Origin: Nitrospira sp.
GTDB taxonomy: Bacteria > Nitrospirota > Nitrospiria > Nitrospirales > Nitrospiraceae
Length of the DNA stretch: 64,000 bases
Assembly: GCA_023248215.1 (NCBI GenBank)
Contig: JAHFEW010000010.1
Span: 1-64,000, forward strand
Direction of reading: 5' to 3'
A program made the translations under genes and the position numbers. Position 1 is the stretch's first letter; every line of letters starts with the position of its first letter. Under the pieces are notes generated by a model. It was given only the letters and a program-made list of their open reading frames with translations, made no database searches and was not told the origin of the DNA. This document shows positions 37,211-44,558 of the stretch, piece by piece.

Positions 37211-37260
37211 GGGGCCGCTCCTTTCGTCCGCGACCGCCGAAGCCGTTAGCGCACTCCAGT

Positions 37261-37539
37261 TTTGAAGTGCCGTCATTTTCCGAGAAGACGTCAATCTTGT
37301 CCGGGCTGTCTGTGGAGAGCCCCCGGCTGTGAAGCCGGGCTCAACTGCGCCGCGGGCGAAATATTTCGTAATCACAACACGAACAAAGAACTGAGAAAGA
37401 ACTGAGATGGGGGCAGGATGAGTCTCAGGTGGCCTGATCGCTCTCCAAAAGCGTGGGGACCTGGTTGGAGACAGGTCACGAGCAACAGGCTCATATGTCA
37501 GGAAGTGCACCTGTCGCTCAGCCGTTGCCAAGCCTCTAC
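37261..37539. other. Spacer between IS3 remnant and small membrane gene
   Basis: About 280 bases with no supported gene or repeat; the IS3 terminal repeat may lie within it. Confidence 0.3.
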
Positions 37540-37743
37540 CTAGTTCGGACAAGGGCACTGAATGCCATTCAGCCAGTAGAAGAACCATATGCTCATTGCG
37601 ATGGTCACGTAGAAGACAATCTTTCCTAATTTAGTTTCCCACTCCGGAATCTCACGGCCGTTTGAACCAAAATCCGGTTCAGATTCACCGTATGACTGGC
37701 TATTCCAGGAGTGAGATTGGTCGAGCTTTCGCGTAGGCTCCAT
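37540..37743 (-). CDS. Possible small membrane protein, unknown
   Basis: This 67-aa open frame has a strong GGGAGGGGG ribosome-binding site 4-5 bases before its ATG. It has a polar N-terminus (about 40 residues) and one membrane helix near the end (IVFYVTIAMSIWFFYWLNGI), followed by QCPCPN. It has no recognised family and sits between IS remnants, so it may be accessory or spurious. The good ribosome-binding site is the main support. Confidence 0.45.
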   Translation of the reverse strand: MEPTRKLDQSHSWNSQSYGESEPDFGSNGREIPEWETKLGKIVFYVTIAMSIWFFYWLNGIQCPCPN

Positions 37744-38053
37744 GGCTCCCCCTCCCTGTGATGCTGGAGAACGACAGCCTTGACTGTCCCGAATCTGAGG
37801 ACGTACCTGCTGAGCCTGAACCTATCCTGAATGAGTACCAGGAGATTGCTGGGTTAGACGGTGGGGCCCGAGAAGCGGGTTGGGGGGAGTAGGACATCGT
37901 TCCTCGCTCCAACTCTTTTCCTCTACAGAGATAGGCTAGGCCCCCGGGGAAACCCTAATCAAGGCCTCTAGGGAACCTCTGCATAATTCTTTTCTCGGCA
38001 GTCTCCCTCTAGGATGAGAATGCCACCAAATCCACCACACGGAAACCACACCC
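37744..38053. other. Gene-poor spacer upstream of the IS5 remnant
   Basis: About 310 bases. A short acidic open frame (37761 to about 37892) lacks a ribosome-binding site, and I do not call it. Nothing else is recognisable. Confidence 0.35.
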
Positions 38054-38560
38054 ATGAAGCAGATGACCGTTGCGACGGCCACCGGAGTTGAGTCTTCTGT
38101 AAGATGACCCGCCGCGAGGTGTTTCTCGCCGAGATGACACGGGTGGTGCCCTGGGCCCCCCTCTGTGCCGTCATCGCCCTGGTGTATCCTGCTTTGAAGA
38201 CGGCGGGCGTCACCCGGTGGGGCTGGAACGGATGCTGTGGATCGATTTCCTGCAACAGCGGTTCCATCTCTCTGATCCGGCCGTGGAGGAGGCGCTGTAC
38301 GACTCGCTCGTCATGCGCACCTTTGTCGGTATTGATCTAGGATGGAACCAGTCCCAGATGAGACCAGGGTCTGTCGGTTTCGGCACGCGTCGGAAACCCA
38401 TCGTCTCGGCCCGACAGGTTTCGAGACTGCAACGCCCATTTGCAGGCTCGTGGCTACCGGGTCGCGACCGAAACCATTGTGGATGCCACCATCATCAGGG
38501 CCCCGAGTTCGACGAAACATGCGACCTAGACGCGGGATCTTTCCAGTCGCCGGTGTAGAC
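38054..38560 (+). mobile_element. Decayed IS5-family transposase remnant
   Basis: Pieces of an IS5-type transposase appear in successive frames: MKQMTVATATGVES (38054), then MTRREVFLAEMTRVVPWAPL (38104), then GLERMLWIDFLQQRFHLSDP with AVEEALYDSLVMRTFVGIDL (from about 38217). DETRVCRFRHASETHRLGPT is followed by NAHLQARGYRVATETIVDAT up to APSSTKHAT. At least four frameshifts and the loss of the C-terminal half, including the last catalytic residues, show long inactivity. Confidence 0.8.
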
Positions 38561-38681
38561 ACCGTGTAGACGTGGGGGGAAGGATTTTGTTGAGACCTAT
38601 GAACCACTACCACCTGCATCGACTGAATGTGCGATCCTTCCTGTGCTGCCTACACCCCGCCCTCGCTCAGAATAGTTGATA

Positions 38682-38905
38682 TTATTGCCTAGCCGCTGCT
38701 TTGAGCTTATTGAGAAACTCCTGATTGCTGAGGAAGTCTGCTTCTATTGCAGTCAAAGCAGATGCCCGAAAGTCTTGATTCGTAGCGACTTCAGCAGGGA
38801 TATTGCCGATATTTTTATCGCTTCATCTAGCGTTGATTTCTTCCCGTCAGAAAGCTCCTTCGTTGTATCCGTCTTATACTTGCCACGATGTCCATCCTTG
38901 TGCTG
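38682..38905 (-). pseudogene. Possible remnant of an unknown gene
   Basis: Read on the minus strand, a coding-like run KYKTDTTKELSDGKKSTLDE continues, after a one-base loss in an A-run near 38796, into NIPAEVATNQDFRASALTAI and ends LNKLKAAARQ and TAA. The lysine/alanine-rich, helical composition looks protein-like, but there is no start codon and no recognised family. It overlaps the start of the thermonuclease gene on the other strand, so one of the two readings may be fortuitous at the overlap. Confidence 0.3.
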
Positions 38906-39393
38906 TCAGTCCTCTCTCGTCTCTTCCTCACTGGTGAGGCCCTGGCAGGGGAATTTAGAGGCCAGATCGTGGGCGTGATCGAGGCGGACTCCATCCGGTT
39001 CCTGCATGACGGGAAAGCCGAGCAGGGTCCACTCAATGGAATTGATTGTCCGGAAAAGAACCAGCCCTACGGGACAGGGGCCAAACAGTCCTCATCAGCG
39101 CAGGCCTTCAGGAAACGCGTCCTCGTGCAGGTAGTAGGGCGCGATCGCTACGGTCGGCCACTAGCTCAGGTGACGCTGCCGGATGGCCGGAGCCTGAATC
39201 AAGAACTGCTCAAGGCTGGGCTGGCGTGGTGGTTCCGACGGTACTCGAAGAATTCGCAGTTGGGGGATTTAGAAAGTGAAGCCCGGCTGCGAAGCGGGGA
39301 CTCTGGTCTGATCCCAATCCGGTGCCGCCGTGGGAGTGGAGAAGACCAACAAGCGGAATCCCCCACAGGCCCACTGAGCAGATTTTCGAATGA
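38888..39393 (+). pseudogene. Thermonuclease-like (SNase) gene with 3' frameshift
   Basis: The product has a signal-like N-terminus (MSILVLSVLSRLFLTGEALA) and the Staphylococcal-nuclease fold: VGVIEADSIRFLHDG, LNGIDCPEKNQPYG, VVGRDRYGRPLAQV, LNQELLKAGLAWWFRRYS. After LGDLESEAR (near 39287) one base appears to be missing. The shifted frame gives AAKRGLWSDPNPVPPWEWRR, the conserved family ending, and stops at 39391-39393. Without the shift the frame runs on into the downstream repeat. In FRGQIVGVIEADSIRF the usual GD(T/S) Asp pattern is slightly altered. It is either a recent pseudogene or a sequencing error. Confidence 0.75.
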
Positions 39394-39433
39394 AGGTCTC
39401 GCTCGCGTCTGTTCCCAAACGTTGGATCAAGGC

Positions 39434-39641
39434 CTAGCAGGATGCGGAAAAAGTCCGCCAGCGGCGTTCTCGCATCGCTCAGACGCTCAACGTACGGCAG
39501 AGAGTACGATTCGCCTCTTCGCTCGCTGCGGCCTTGCTGGACGGCCTTTTTGCGCATCCTGCGGGCTATTCTGACACCGACACGCACGTGAGCTGATCGC
39601 GGCGTATTACGCAACAATCGAGTTTTTCCGCAGCCTGCTAG
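39434..39641. repeat. 208-bp palindromic interspersed repeat, copy 1
   Basis: The left end CTAGCAGGATGCGGAAAAAG is matched in inverted orientation by the right end (reverse complement CTAGCAGGCTGCGGAAAAAC). A third arm lies inside at about 39537-39562 (reverse complement starts GCAGGATGCGCAAAAAGG). The middle shares GCTCAACGTACG, GTACGATTCG and CTCTTCGCT blocks with the copy at 55328-55601. It carries no gene and begins 40 bases after the thermonuclease stop. Structurally it resembles a MITE or a large hairpin-type intergenic repeat. Confidence 0.85.
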
Positions 39642-40066
39642 AAGAAGTACGGATTCCGAAACCTTCGCTGAACTCAATGACCACCTCTCTTCACTTTGCT
39701 CGCTGAACTCCAATCCGATGGTCCACTCCCAAACCTTTCGCCCCGCAAGTTTCCAAAAGGCACCCCAAACCGTCCTACCAGAGATGCCGCATCTCCTAGA
39801 CGGCGTGGTTTAGGTTTCAGGGAACGATCAGTCACACTACACTCAGCTCCTTTATCCCGACCAAGTCTGAAGCGAGATCGGCTGCGACATAAGCGTGTGC
39901 ATACACAGAATTTGAGGAAGTCGATTCTTCTCCCATCTGACACTGACACGTGGACGCCTTCCGGCATCTGCCCACACTTTGGCCAGTGGACATGCCTTAG
40001 ACCGCCGATAAACCGCCTATGGGAAGGGAGAAGGGAAGAGACGTTATACGTAACTGATTGAAAAAT
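39642..40066. other. Non-coding stretch before tRNA-Gly
   Basis: About 425 bases with no supported gene. Open frames here that run through the tRNA give well-known artefactual translations and are not genes. Confidence 0.4.
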
Positions 40067-40141
40067 TGGAGCGGGAAACGGGATTTGAACCCGCGACCCT
40101 CGCCTTGGCAAGGCGATGCTCTACCACTGAGCTATTCCCGC
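40067..40141 (-). tRNA. tRNA-Gly (anticodon GCC)
   Basis: On the minus strand the 75-nt gene starts GCGGGAATAGCTCAGTGG and ends with TTCCCGC, T and an encoded CCA. The acceptor stem is GCGGGAA/TTCCCGC. The D-arm contains AGCTCAGTGGTAGAGC, the anticodon arm is TCGCCTTGCCAAGGCGA with anticodon GCC, and the T-arm is CGGGTTCAAATCCCG. All stems pair well. A promoter is visible just upstream. Confidence 0.97.
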
Positions 40142-40169
40142 TTCCGCCAGACCAGATAGGAGAAGCGGG

Positions 40170-40199
40170 ATTCTACCGGCCATGCGTAAAGACTGTCAA
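40170..40199 (-). promoter_or_regulatory. Promoter of tRNA-Gly
   Basis: On the minus strand, TTGACA (40199-40194) and TAGAAT (40175-40170) are separated by 18 bases, placing the transcript start about 20 bases before the mature tRNA 5' end. Confidence 0.75.
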
Positions 40200-40465
40200 G
40201 CTAGCCGTTGCAATTGTCGACGGACCATCCACGCATAAGCACCGCGCAACCGGCACATCCATCTGCCATCGAGAGCTAGCGCCAATATGGACAACACTGG
40301 ATTCTGCCAATCCAGAGGGAGCGCATTGCCCCTTCTTCTACCAAAGACTCAGCCTTTCGACCCAGATCGACCTGCTGCTTCTGTCCACTTGACGGACCCG
40401 AGGGGCTTGAGTAGAGTGATTCCAATGTCGTTCTATTCCCTTCTCATCAACGAGGTAGCCTCAGC
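40200..40465. other. Intergenic region between tRNA-Gly and hypothetical gene
   Basis: About 265 bases separating divergent units; no gene recognised. Confidence 0.35.
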
Positions 40466-40795
40466 GTGACCTCCCGTCCGCAGCAGTCGATCCCTTTTGC
40501 GGCACAAGCGATTCCCTTCGACGAGTATCTCGCATCAGGCAAGATTCCGGAAGGCCTTCTCACTAGCGAGTATGTGGGGCAACAGTTTGTCGAGCGGCTG
40601 GTGCATTATGTGCTGAGTGTTCCGACCGGCAGTTACACAATGGCGCAGCTCAGTCGGCTCCTCGAACAGTTAGATCCACGCGCCCAAGTGTTTTTTTTCA
40701 AACGCCTCAAGGAGAATAGTCCCGATAGCCTGAAAGATTTTGCTCCCCTCTACTACGGGTTCATGAACGAGTTCCATTCTCTCCTATTCACGTAA
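40466..40795 (+). CDS. Hypothetical protein, 109 aa
   Basis: The frame starts at GTG with GAGGT 12 bases upstream. The product (VTSRPQQSIPFAAQAIPFDE onward) is soluble, with no signal or membrane helix, and contains mostly helical segments (FVERLVHYVLSVPTG, YTMAQLSRLLEQLDPRAQVF). I know no family for it. Codon pattern and compactness look genuine. Confidence 0.6.
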   Translation: MTSRPQQSIPFAAQAIPFDEYLASGKIPEGLLTSEYVGQQFVERLVHYVLSVPTGSYTMAQLSRLLEQLDPRAQVFFFKRLKENSPDSLKDFAPLYYGFMNEFHSLLFT

Positions 40796-40819
40796 GTCAG
40801 CGTCCAACAAAAAAATACC

Positions 40820-40847
40820 TTGTCGCCTCCCCAATCTCAGGTATAAT
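40820..40847 (+). promoter_or_regulatory. Promoter upstream of 40880 gene
   Basis: TTGTCG (40820-40825) and consensus TATAAT (40842-40847) with a 16-base spacer; the transcript would start about 25 bases before the ATG at 40880. Confidence 0.6.
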
Positions 40848-40879
40848 CACCAGAACCTATTCATGAGCCAAGGAGAACT

Positions 40880-41248
40880 ATGAATCCCACGTTACAACGC
40901 GCCGTTACGAGTTTCTATAACCTGGTGTACGAAGCCCAAACGTTCGCGACGACCATGTCTCGGATCGATACTGCCGAGCAGGAACACTATGCCGGCCGCA
41001 TCGAGGGTTTAAACTGGGTGTTGGACCGCTGCCAGGAACTCGAAGACATGGATACCAACATCACTCCGACGACACTGCAACGTGTGCTGACGGAAGTGAA
41101 ATCTGACTTGGACCACGAGCTCTCCGTGCAGCGTCGTGAAAAAGGCCGACGAGCCGACGGACGCGAGGAAGCCTTGACCTTCGTGGCGGATTATCTGTCC
41201 AGTTTGATCACGGCAACCGAGATCGAATCTGCCAAGACCTCCGTTTGA
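40880..41248 (+). CDS. Hypothetical helical protein, 122 aa
   Basis: The ATG follows AAGGAGAA at ideal distance, with a promoter 33 bases upstream. The product is charged, soluble and almost entirely helical (QRAVTSFYNLVYEAQTFATT; LNWVLDRCQELEDMDTNITP; LTEVKSDLDHELSVQRREKG). It has no recognised domain. Translation and transcription signals make it a confident gene of unknown role. Confidence 0.7.
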   Translation: MNPTLQRAVTSFYNLVYEAQTFATTMSRIDTAEQEHYAGRIEGLNWVLDRCQELEDMDTNITPTTLQRVLTEVKSDLDHELSVQRREKGRRADGREEALTFVADYLSSLITATEIESAKTSV

Positions 41249-41305
41249 CCGCCTGTCGTTTGTCTCCAGGCTCATCCTTTGTCATGGCCTCCTCCGAGGG
41301 CGACT

Positions 41306-41545
41306 ATGGCCCGTGAGTGGATCATCTTCGCCATCTGTCTCGGCTTGGGGGGCCATATTGCGCTTGCCGTGGTCTTGCACGCACCTGACTTGTGGCCATG
41401 GAGTAAAGCCTGGCTATACGGGTTGCTCTCCGGCCTCGCGCTCTATGTCGTGGTTCAGGTTATCCGTTCAGTCTGGTGGATTTGTCGTGGCAAAAGCAGT
41501 GATGAGTGTGGACCTCATGGAGACCAGAGGATCGGTCATTCCTAA
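41306..41545 (+). CDS. Small two-helix membrane protein, unknown
   Basis: Starting at MAREWIIFAICLG (79 aa), the product has two hydrophobic segments (WIIFAICLGLGGHIALAVVL and AWLYGLLSGLALYVVVQVIR) and a polar, Cys/His-containing tail. A nine-residue upstream extension is possible. It lies between two soluble hypothetical genes with short gaps and may be co-transcribed with them. Confidence 0.55.
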   Translation: MAREWIIFAICLGLGGHIALAVVLHAPDLWPWSKAWLYGLLSGLALYVVVQVIRSVWWICRGKSSDECGPHGDQRIGHS

Positions 41546-41607
41546 ATGCTCGGAAAACTGTCTTCAGGCGTTGCGCCGCACACTTTTCCCTCAGTAAAAT
41601 AGCCGCC

Positions 41608-41895
41608 ATGCAGCGACCTCCGAACAGACCGTCACCGCCCAACTGGCCCCCGCGCGCCATACGACCACGATCGACGCCTTCACCTGAGGGACAGCACTCA
41701 ACGGACCAATACGATTCGTTTAACGCCTCCTTACTCTACTGCGGGAATTGCCGCCAAGCCACCCCAACCCGTCAACGACTCCTGCTCGTTCTGCCCACCG
41801 GCAATCTCTACGAGTACCTCTGCGCTCAGTGCGGATCCTCTACCGGCTCAAAGACTGAAAAGGCCTCGGCAGAGGGTGGACTGCTCACACCCTGA
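41608..41895 (+). CDS. Small zinc-ribbon protein
   Basis: The 95-aa product starts MQRPPNRPSPPNWPP. A disordered Pro/Arg-rich N-terminus is followed by a single zinc ribbon: CGNC near residue 46 and CAQC near 75, about 26 residues apart, with LLLVLPTGNLYEYL between them. It may bind nucleic acid or protein. Two in-frame upstream codon runs exist but lie in poor context. Confidence 0.6.
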   Translation: MQRPPNRPSPPNWPPRAIRPRSTPSPEGQHSTDQYDSFNASLLYCGNCRQATPTRQRLLLVLPTGNLYEYLCAQCGSSTGSKTEKASAEGGLLTP

Positions 41896-42061
41896 CGCCT
41901 GTCAGAGCAGGTCCAACGCAGCGCCTTCACCCACGGCTTGCGCCTTCCGCCGTCACGCTTACAATGGGGCCATACGTTGGACATCCACGACGCTGATAGA
42001 GGGGACACAACGCCGGCCGGCGGGTATGATGTGCTGAAGAAAAAATTGCGAGGGGCAGCGA

Positions 42062-42346
42062 CTAGGCAACCTGTTCGAGGGGGATACCTTCGTCGATCAG
42101 CATGACGGGAATGTCTTCGCGTACGGGATAGAGAATCTGGTTGTCCGATCGGATCAACCCCCCGTCGAGTTTTTCCGTGACGGGCTTCTGCGCCTTGTTT
42201 TTCAGCGACCCACGTTCGATCGCGCCGTTCACTTTTTGAATCAGCAGATCGTCGGCAAGAACCACGCCTTGTTTCGTTTCCGGACAACAGAGAATGGCCA
42301 ATAGATCCTTGTCGAGGTTGACTTTTTTTCGCACGTCGTTGGTCAC
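42062..42346 (-). CDS. Trm112-like protein
   Basis: Trm112-family proteins are small zinc-binding activators of methyltransferases; bacterial members (UPF0434) are of unknown role. The 94-aa product starts at GTG (VTNDVRKKVNLDKDLLAILC) and has LLAILCCPETKQGV, an internal DGGLIRSDNQILYPVREDIP and VMLIDEGIPL, which fit the fold. The second pair of zinc ligands typical of Trm112 is not evident. A 40-codon upstream extension is hydrophobic and overlaps the divergent gene's control region, so I exclude it. Confidence 0.75.
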   Translation of the reverse strand: MTNDVRKKVNLDKDLLAILCCPETKQGVVLADDLLIQKVNGAIERGSLKNKAQKPVTEKLDGGLIRSDNQILYPVREDIPVMLIDEGIPLEQVA

Positions 42347-42503
42347 AATGTCTCTCGCAATCTCACCCGAAGCGGGTGACTGAAATGTTAGAGGAAAGAT
42401 AGTCCAAATGAAGCGACAGATCAAGAAGATACCAAATCTCGTTTCGTATCTGGTATCGTAGTTCACCTCTTTGACATTCGACCACCGGAACCCGGGACTC
42501 GGC

Positions 42504-43130
42504 GTGACTTCTTCTCATCGGCTCGGACGCATCTTCCTCACGGGACTCATCGTTCTCCTTCCGGCATGGACGACCTTTCTCATCCTGGCGGCCATGTTTG
42601 AGACGTTGGATTCGTTCTTGCTCGATCTCATCGGTCGGCAGATGCAACCGTACGCCCCCGGCTTGGGAATCCTCCTTCTCACCGGCATGGTACTCACGGT
42701 CGGCGCCATCGCAACCCACGTCATCGGACAACGACTCGTACGTTGGACCGAGGCGACTCTCGAACGGATTCCCTTGATCCGCAGCATCTACCTGACCCTG
42801 AAAAGCATGACCGACCTGCTGAACTACAAAGCACGCTTCGGACAAAGCACCGTGGTCGCCTTTCCTTTCCCGCGTGATGGACTCTGGGCCCTAGGCCTCG
42901 TTATGGGCGCTCCGCCACAGGCGCTTCAGATCGCACCGATGGCCGAGCTGGTCATGGTGTTCGTCCCCACGGCAATCCACCCCTTTACCGGATACTTGGC
43001 CATGATCCCAAAGACTCAGTTGCACCCGCTGAACCTTCTGCCGGAAGAGGCCTTGAAGTTGGAATTCTCCGCCGGGTTGTACCGTCCCTTGCCAGGCTGG
43101 CTCACGTCACCGACCGGGAATCCGTCATGA
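42504..43130 (+). CDS. DUF502 family membrane protein
   Basis: The 208-aa product (start GTG, VTSSHRLGRIFLTG) has two membrane helices (FLTGLIVLLPAWTTFLILAA and GLGILLLTGMVLTVGAIATH). The DUF502 pattern follows: ERIPLIRSIYLTLKSMTDLL and VVAFPFPRDGLWALGLVMG, then VFVPTAIHPFTGYLAMIPK. The family is widespread, and its function is uncertain. It overlaps the GNAT gene by 4 bases, so the two are coupled. Confidence 0.85.
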   Translation: MTSSHRLGRIFLTGLIVLLPAWTTFLILAAMFETLDSFLLDLIGRQMQPYAPGLGILLLTGMVLTVGAIATHVIGQRLVRWTEATLERIPLIRSIYLTLKSMTDLLNYKARFGQSTVVAFPFPRDGLWALGLVMGAPPQALQIAPMAELVMVFVPTAIHPFTGYLAMIPKTQLHPLNLLPEEALKLEFSAGLYRPLPGWLTSPTGNPS

Positions 43131-43645
43131 CGCTGGCCGATCACCTGATCGTGCGTCCGGCAACTCTTGAGGACCTAGAGACCCTGACAGCATTCAGCGC
43201 CGCCATGGCGTTGGAGACGGAACAGCGAACCTTGGACCGGACACGGCTACGCATGGGAACCCAAGCCGTCATCGATCAGCCTGAGCGAGGCCAGTATTTC
43301 GTCGCGGACTTGCGGCAGGAGACTCAAGCCGATACAGTGACCGTGGGACAACTGCTCATCACGTACGAATGGAGTGACTGGCGGAATGCCCAGTTTTGGT
43401 GGATCCAAAGCGTATACGTTCACCCGGCATGGCGACGAAAGGGCGTCTACCGGCGCATGCATCGCACCATCATCGACCTGGCACATTCGCGAGCCGACGT
43501 GTGCGGTGTCCGGCTTTATGTCGAGGCAAGCAATCGCGTCGCCAAACATGTCTATGATCGGGTCGGGCTTTCTCCATCAACCTACGAGATGTATGAATCC
43601 GATTTTGTCCTACCCAACACCCACGTCACCGACAGCAATGCCTAG
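43127..43645 (+). CDS. GNAT family N-acetyltransferase
   Basis: The 172-aa protein has the GNAT core: IVRPATLEDLETLTAFSAAM at the start, the strand WWIQSVYVHPAW, and the acetyl-CoA-binding motif A RRKGVYRRMHRTII near residue 104 (R-x-x-G-x pattern). ASNRVAKHVYDRVGL matches motif B. The substrate cannot be deduced. It starts within the DUF502 stop (ATGA overlap). Confidence 0.88.
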   Translation: MTLADHLIVRPATLEDLETLTAFSAAMALETEQRTLDRTRLRMGTQAVIDQPERGQYFVADLRQETQADTVTVGQLLITYEWSDWRNAQFWWIQSVYVHPAWRRKGVYRRMHRTIIDLAHSRADVCGVRLYVEASNRVAKHVYDRVGLSPSTYEMYESDFVLPNTHVTDSNA

Positions 43646-43684
43646 CCGATCCCATCCACATGTGTCTCAGGAGGAGGGTTCCGC

Positions 43685-44065
43685 ATGCGAATAGCCGGCG
43701 TACTTCTCGCCGTCATGATACTGACGCTGAACGCCTGCGCGTTTAGCCGAGGAACACTTGGCGACGAGCTCAAGACAGAGACCATCAATTCGATCAAAAA
43801 AGGGATCACGACGAGAGCGGATGTCATAGCGCAGCTAGGCGCACCGGACCGGATCCTTCAACTAAATGGACGCGACCTGTTTCAGTACTACCGTTACGAT
43901 GCCAAGGTCGGAAGTTTGCTCTTGATCCTGGTGAACTTTTCCCGCGTCTCCGTCAAGAGCGACGACCTGTTCGTGTTGATCAATCGAGAAGGAACGGTGG
44001 AGGAAGTGATTGCCTCAAAACGAACAGAAGGGATGGAGTTCCGTTTTTGGCCCTGGGGGGATTGA
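43685..44065 (+). CDS. BamE/SmpA-like lipoprotein
   Basis: The 126-aa product has a lipoprotein signal (MRIAGVLLAVMILTLNAC) with Cys18 at the lipobox. A SmpA/OmlA-like domain follows: SIKKGITTRADVIAQLGAPD, then LFQYYRYDAKVG. That layout (a helix with G-x-T-x-x-x-V-x-x-x-L-G-x-P) is shared with BamE, the outer-membrane assembly lipoprotein, although many relatives act elsewhere. Four bases separate it from a second gene of the same type. Confidence 0.75.
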   Translation: MRIAGVLLAVMILTLNACAFSRGTLGDELKTETINSIKKGITTRADVIAQLGAPDRILQLNGRDLFQYYRYDAKVGSLLLILVNFSRVSVKSDDLFVLINREGTVEEVIASKRTEGMEFRFWPWGD

Positions 44066-44069
44066 GACC

Positions 44070-44492
44070 ATGACCCCCTGGAACCTCCTGCGCGCGCTGC
44101 TTCTCACGACCGTGGCCAGCGCAACCCTGGCAGGCTGCAATGTCGCACGCCTCACCATCAACACGCCTCTCACGCCGCAACATGTCGCCTTCATCACTGA
44201 AGGCCGCACAACATTGGCGGATGTCGTCAATGTGCTGGGAGCCCCAGACTCCATGGCCGAGGCCGAATCGGGAACCACCGTGATCTATCGGTTTCTCAAC
44301 GCGAAATATTCCCGGGTCAACTTCGGATGGCTTGCCAAACCCTGGTCTCCAGTGGATCCCGACCTGATCATGTCACGGTCGGGCTTCGGTGCGGACGCCT
44401 TCGAACTGATTTGCGATTCCGACTGGGTGATCATCCACCAGGCCTTTGTCCGTCACGGGCCAGAACCACTTTTCACCCCCTATCCGTTCTGA
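44070..44492 (+). CDS. BamE/SmpA-like lipoprotein, second copy
   Basis: The 140-aa product starts MTPWNLLRALLLTTVASATLAGC, a clear lipoprotein signal. The domain has ITEGRTTLADVVNVLGAPDS, matching the GxTxxxVxxxLGxP helix of its upstream neighbour, and then diverges (FLNAKYSRVNFGWLAKPWSP). It is probably an old tandem duplicate in one operon. A frame extension upstream runs into the previous gene and is excluded. Confidence 0.72.
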   Translation: MTPWNLLRALLLTTVASATLAGCNVARLTINTPLTPQHVAFITEGRTTLADVVNVLGAPDSMAEAESGTTVIYRFLNAKYSRVNFGWLAKPWSPVDPDLIMSRSGFGADAFELICDSDWVIIHQAFVRHGPEPLFTPYPF

Positions 44493-44522
44493 CCGTCCTC
44501 TGCAGCCATCCGGACACGAGAA

Positions 44523-44551
44523 TTGCCGCCCGCAGAGCATCTCGTTATAAT
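44523..44551 (+). promoter_or_regulatory. Promoter of LOG/beta-CASP pair
   Basis: TTGCCG (44523-44528), a 17-base spacer and consensus TATAAT (44546-44551). The expected start of transcription is near 44558, at or just before the ATG at 44559, which implies a leaderless or near-leaderless mRNA. Confidence 0.65.
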
Positions 44552-44558
44552 GCCGGCC

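Larger units (their letters stand above)
36411..37260 (-). mobile_element. Truncated IS3-family (IS407-like) element
   Basis: Two minus-strand orfs in the IS3 order (orfA at 36944-37210, orfB at 36411-36943) are both damaged. The orfB 3' end is cut where it meets the IS21 remnant at about 36410. The outer end on the orfA side is not clearly defined; 37260 is an estimate. Confidence 0.7.

Noticed and set aside
37761-37892. A short acidic plus-strand frame opposite the small membrane gene leader
   Set aside because: No ribosome-binding site, no recognisable domain and only about 43 codons.
39674-40111. A minus-strand open frame beginning [14 protein letters not shown]
   Set aside because: It is a translation through the tRNA-Gly gene; this string is a familiar artefact of tRNA sequence.
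40066-40392. A plus-strand frame beginning [17 protein letters not shown]
   Set aside because: This also reads across the tRNA-Gly gene and is a well-known false protein.
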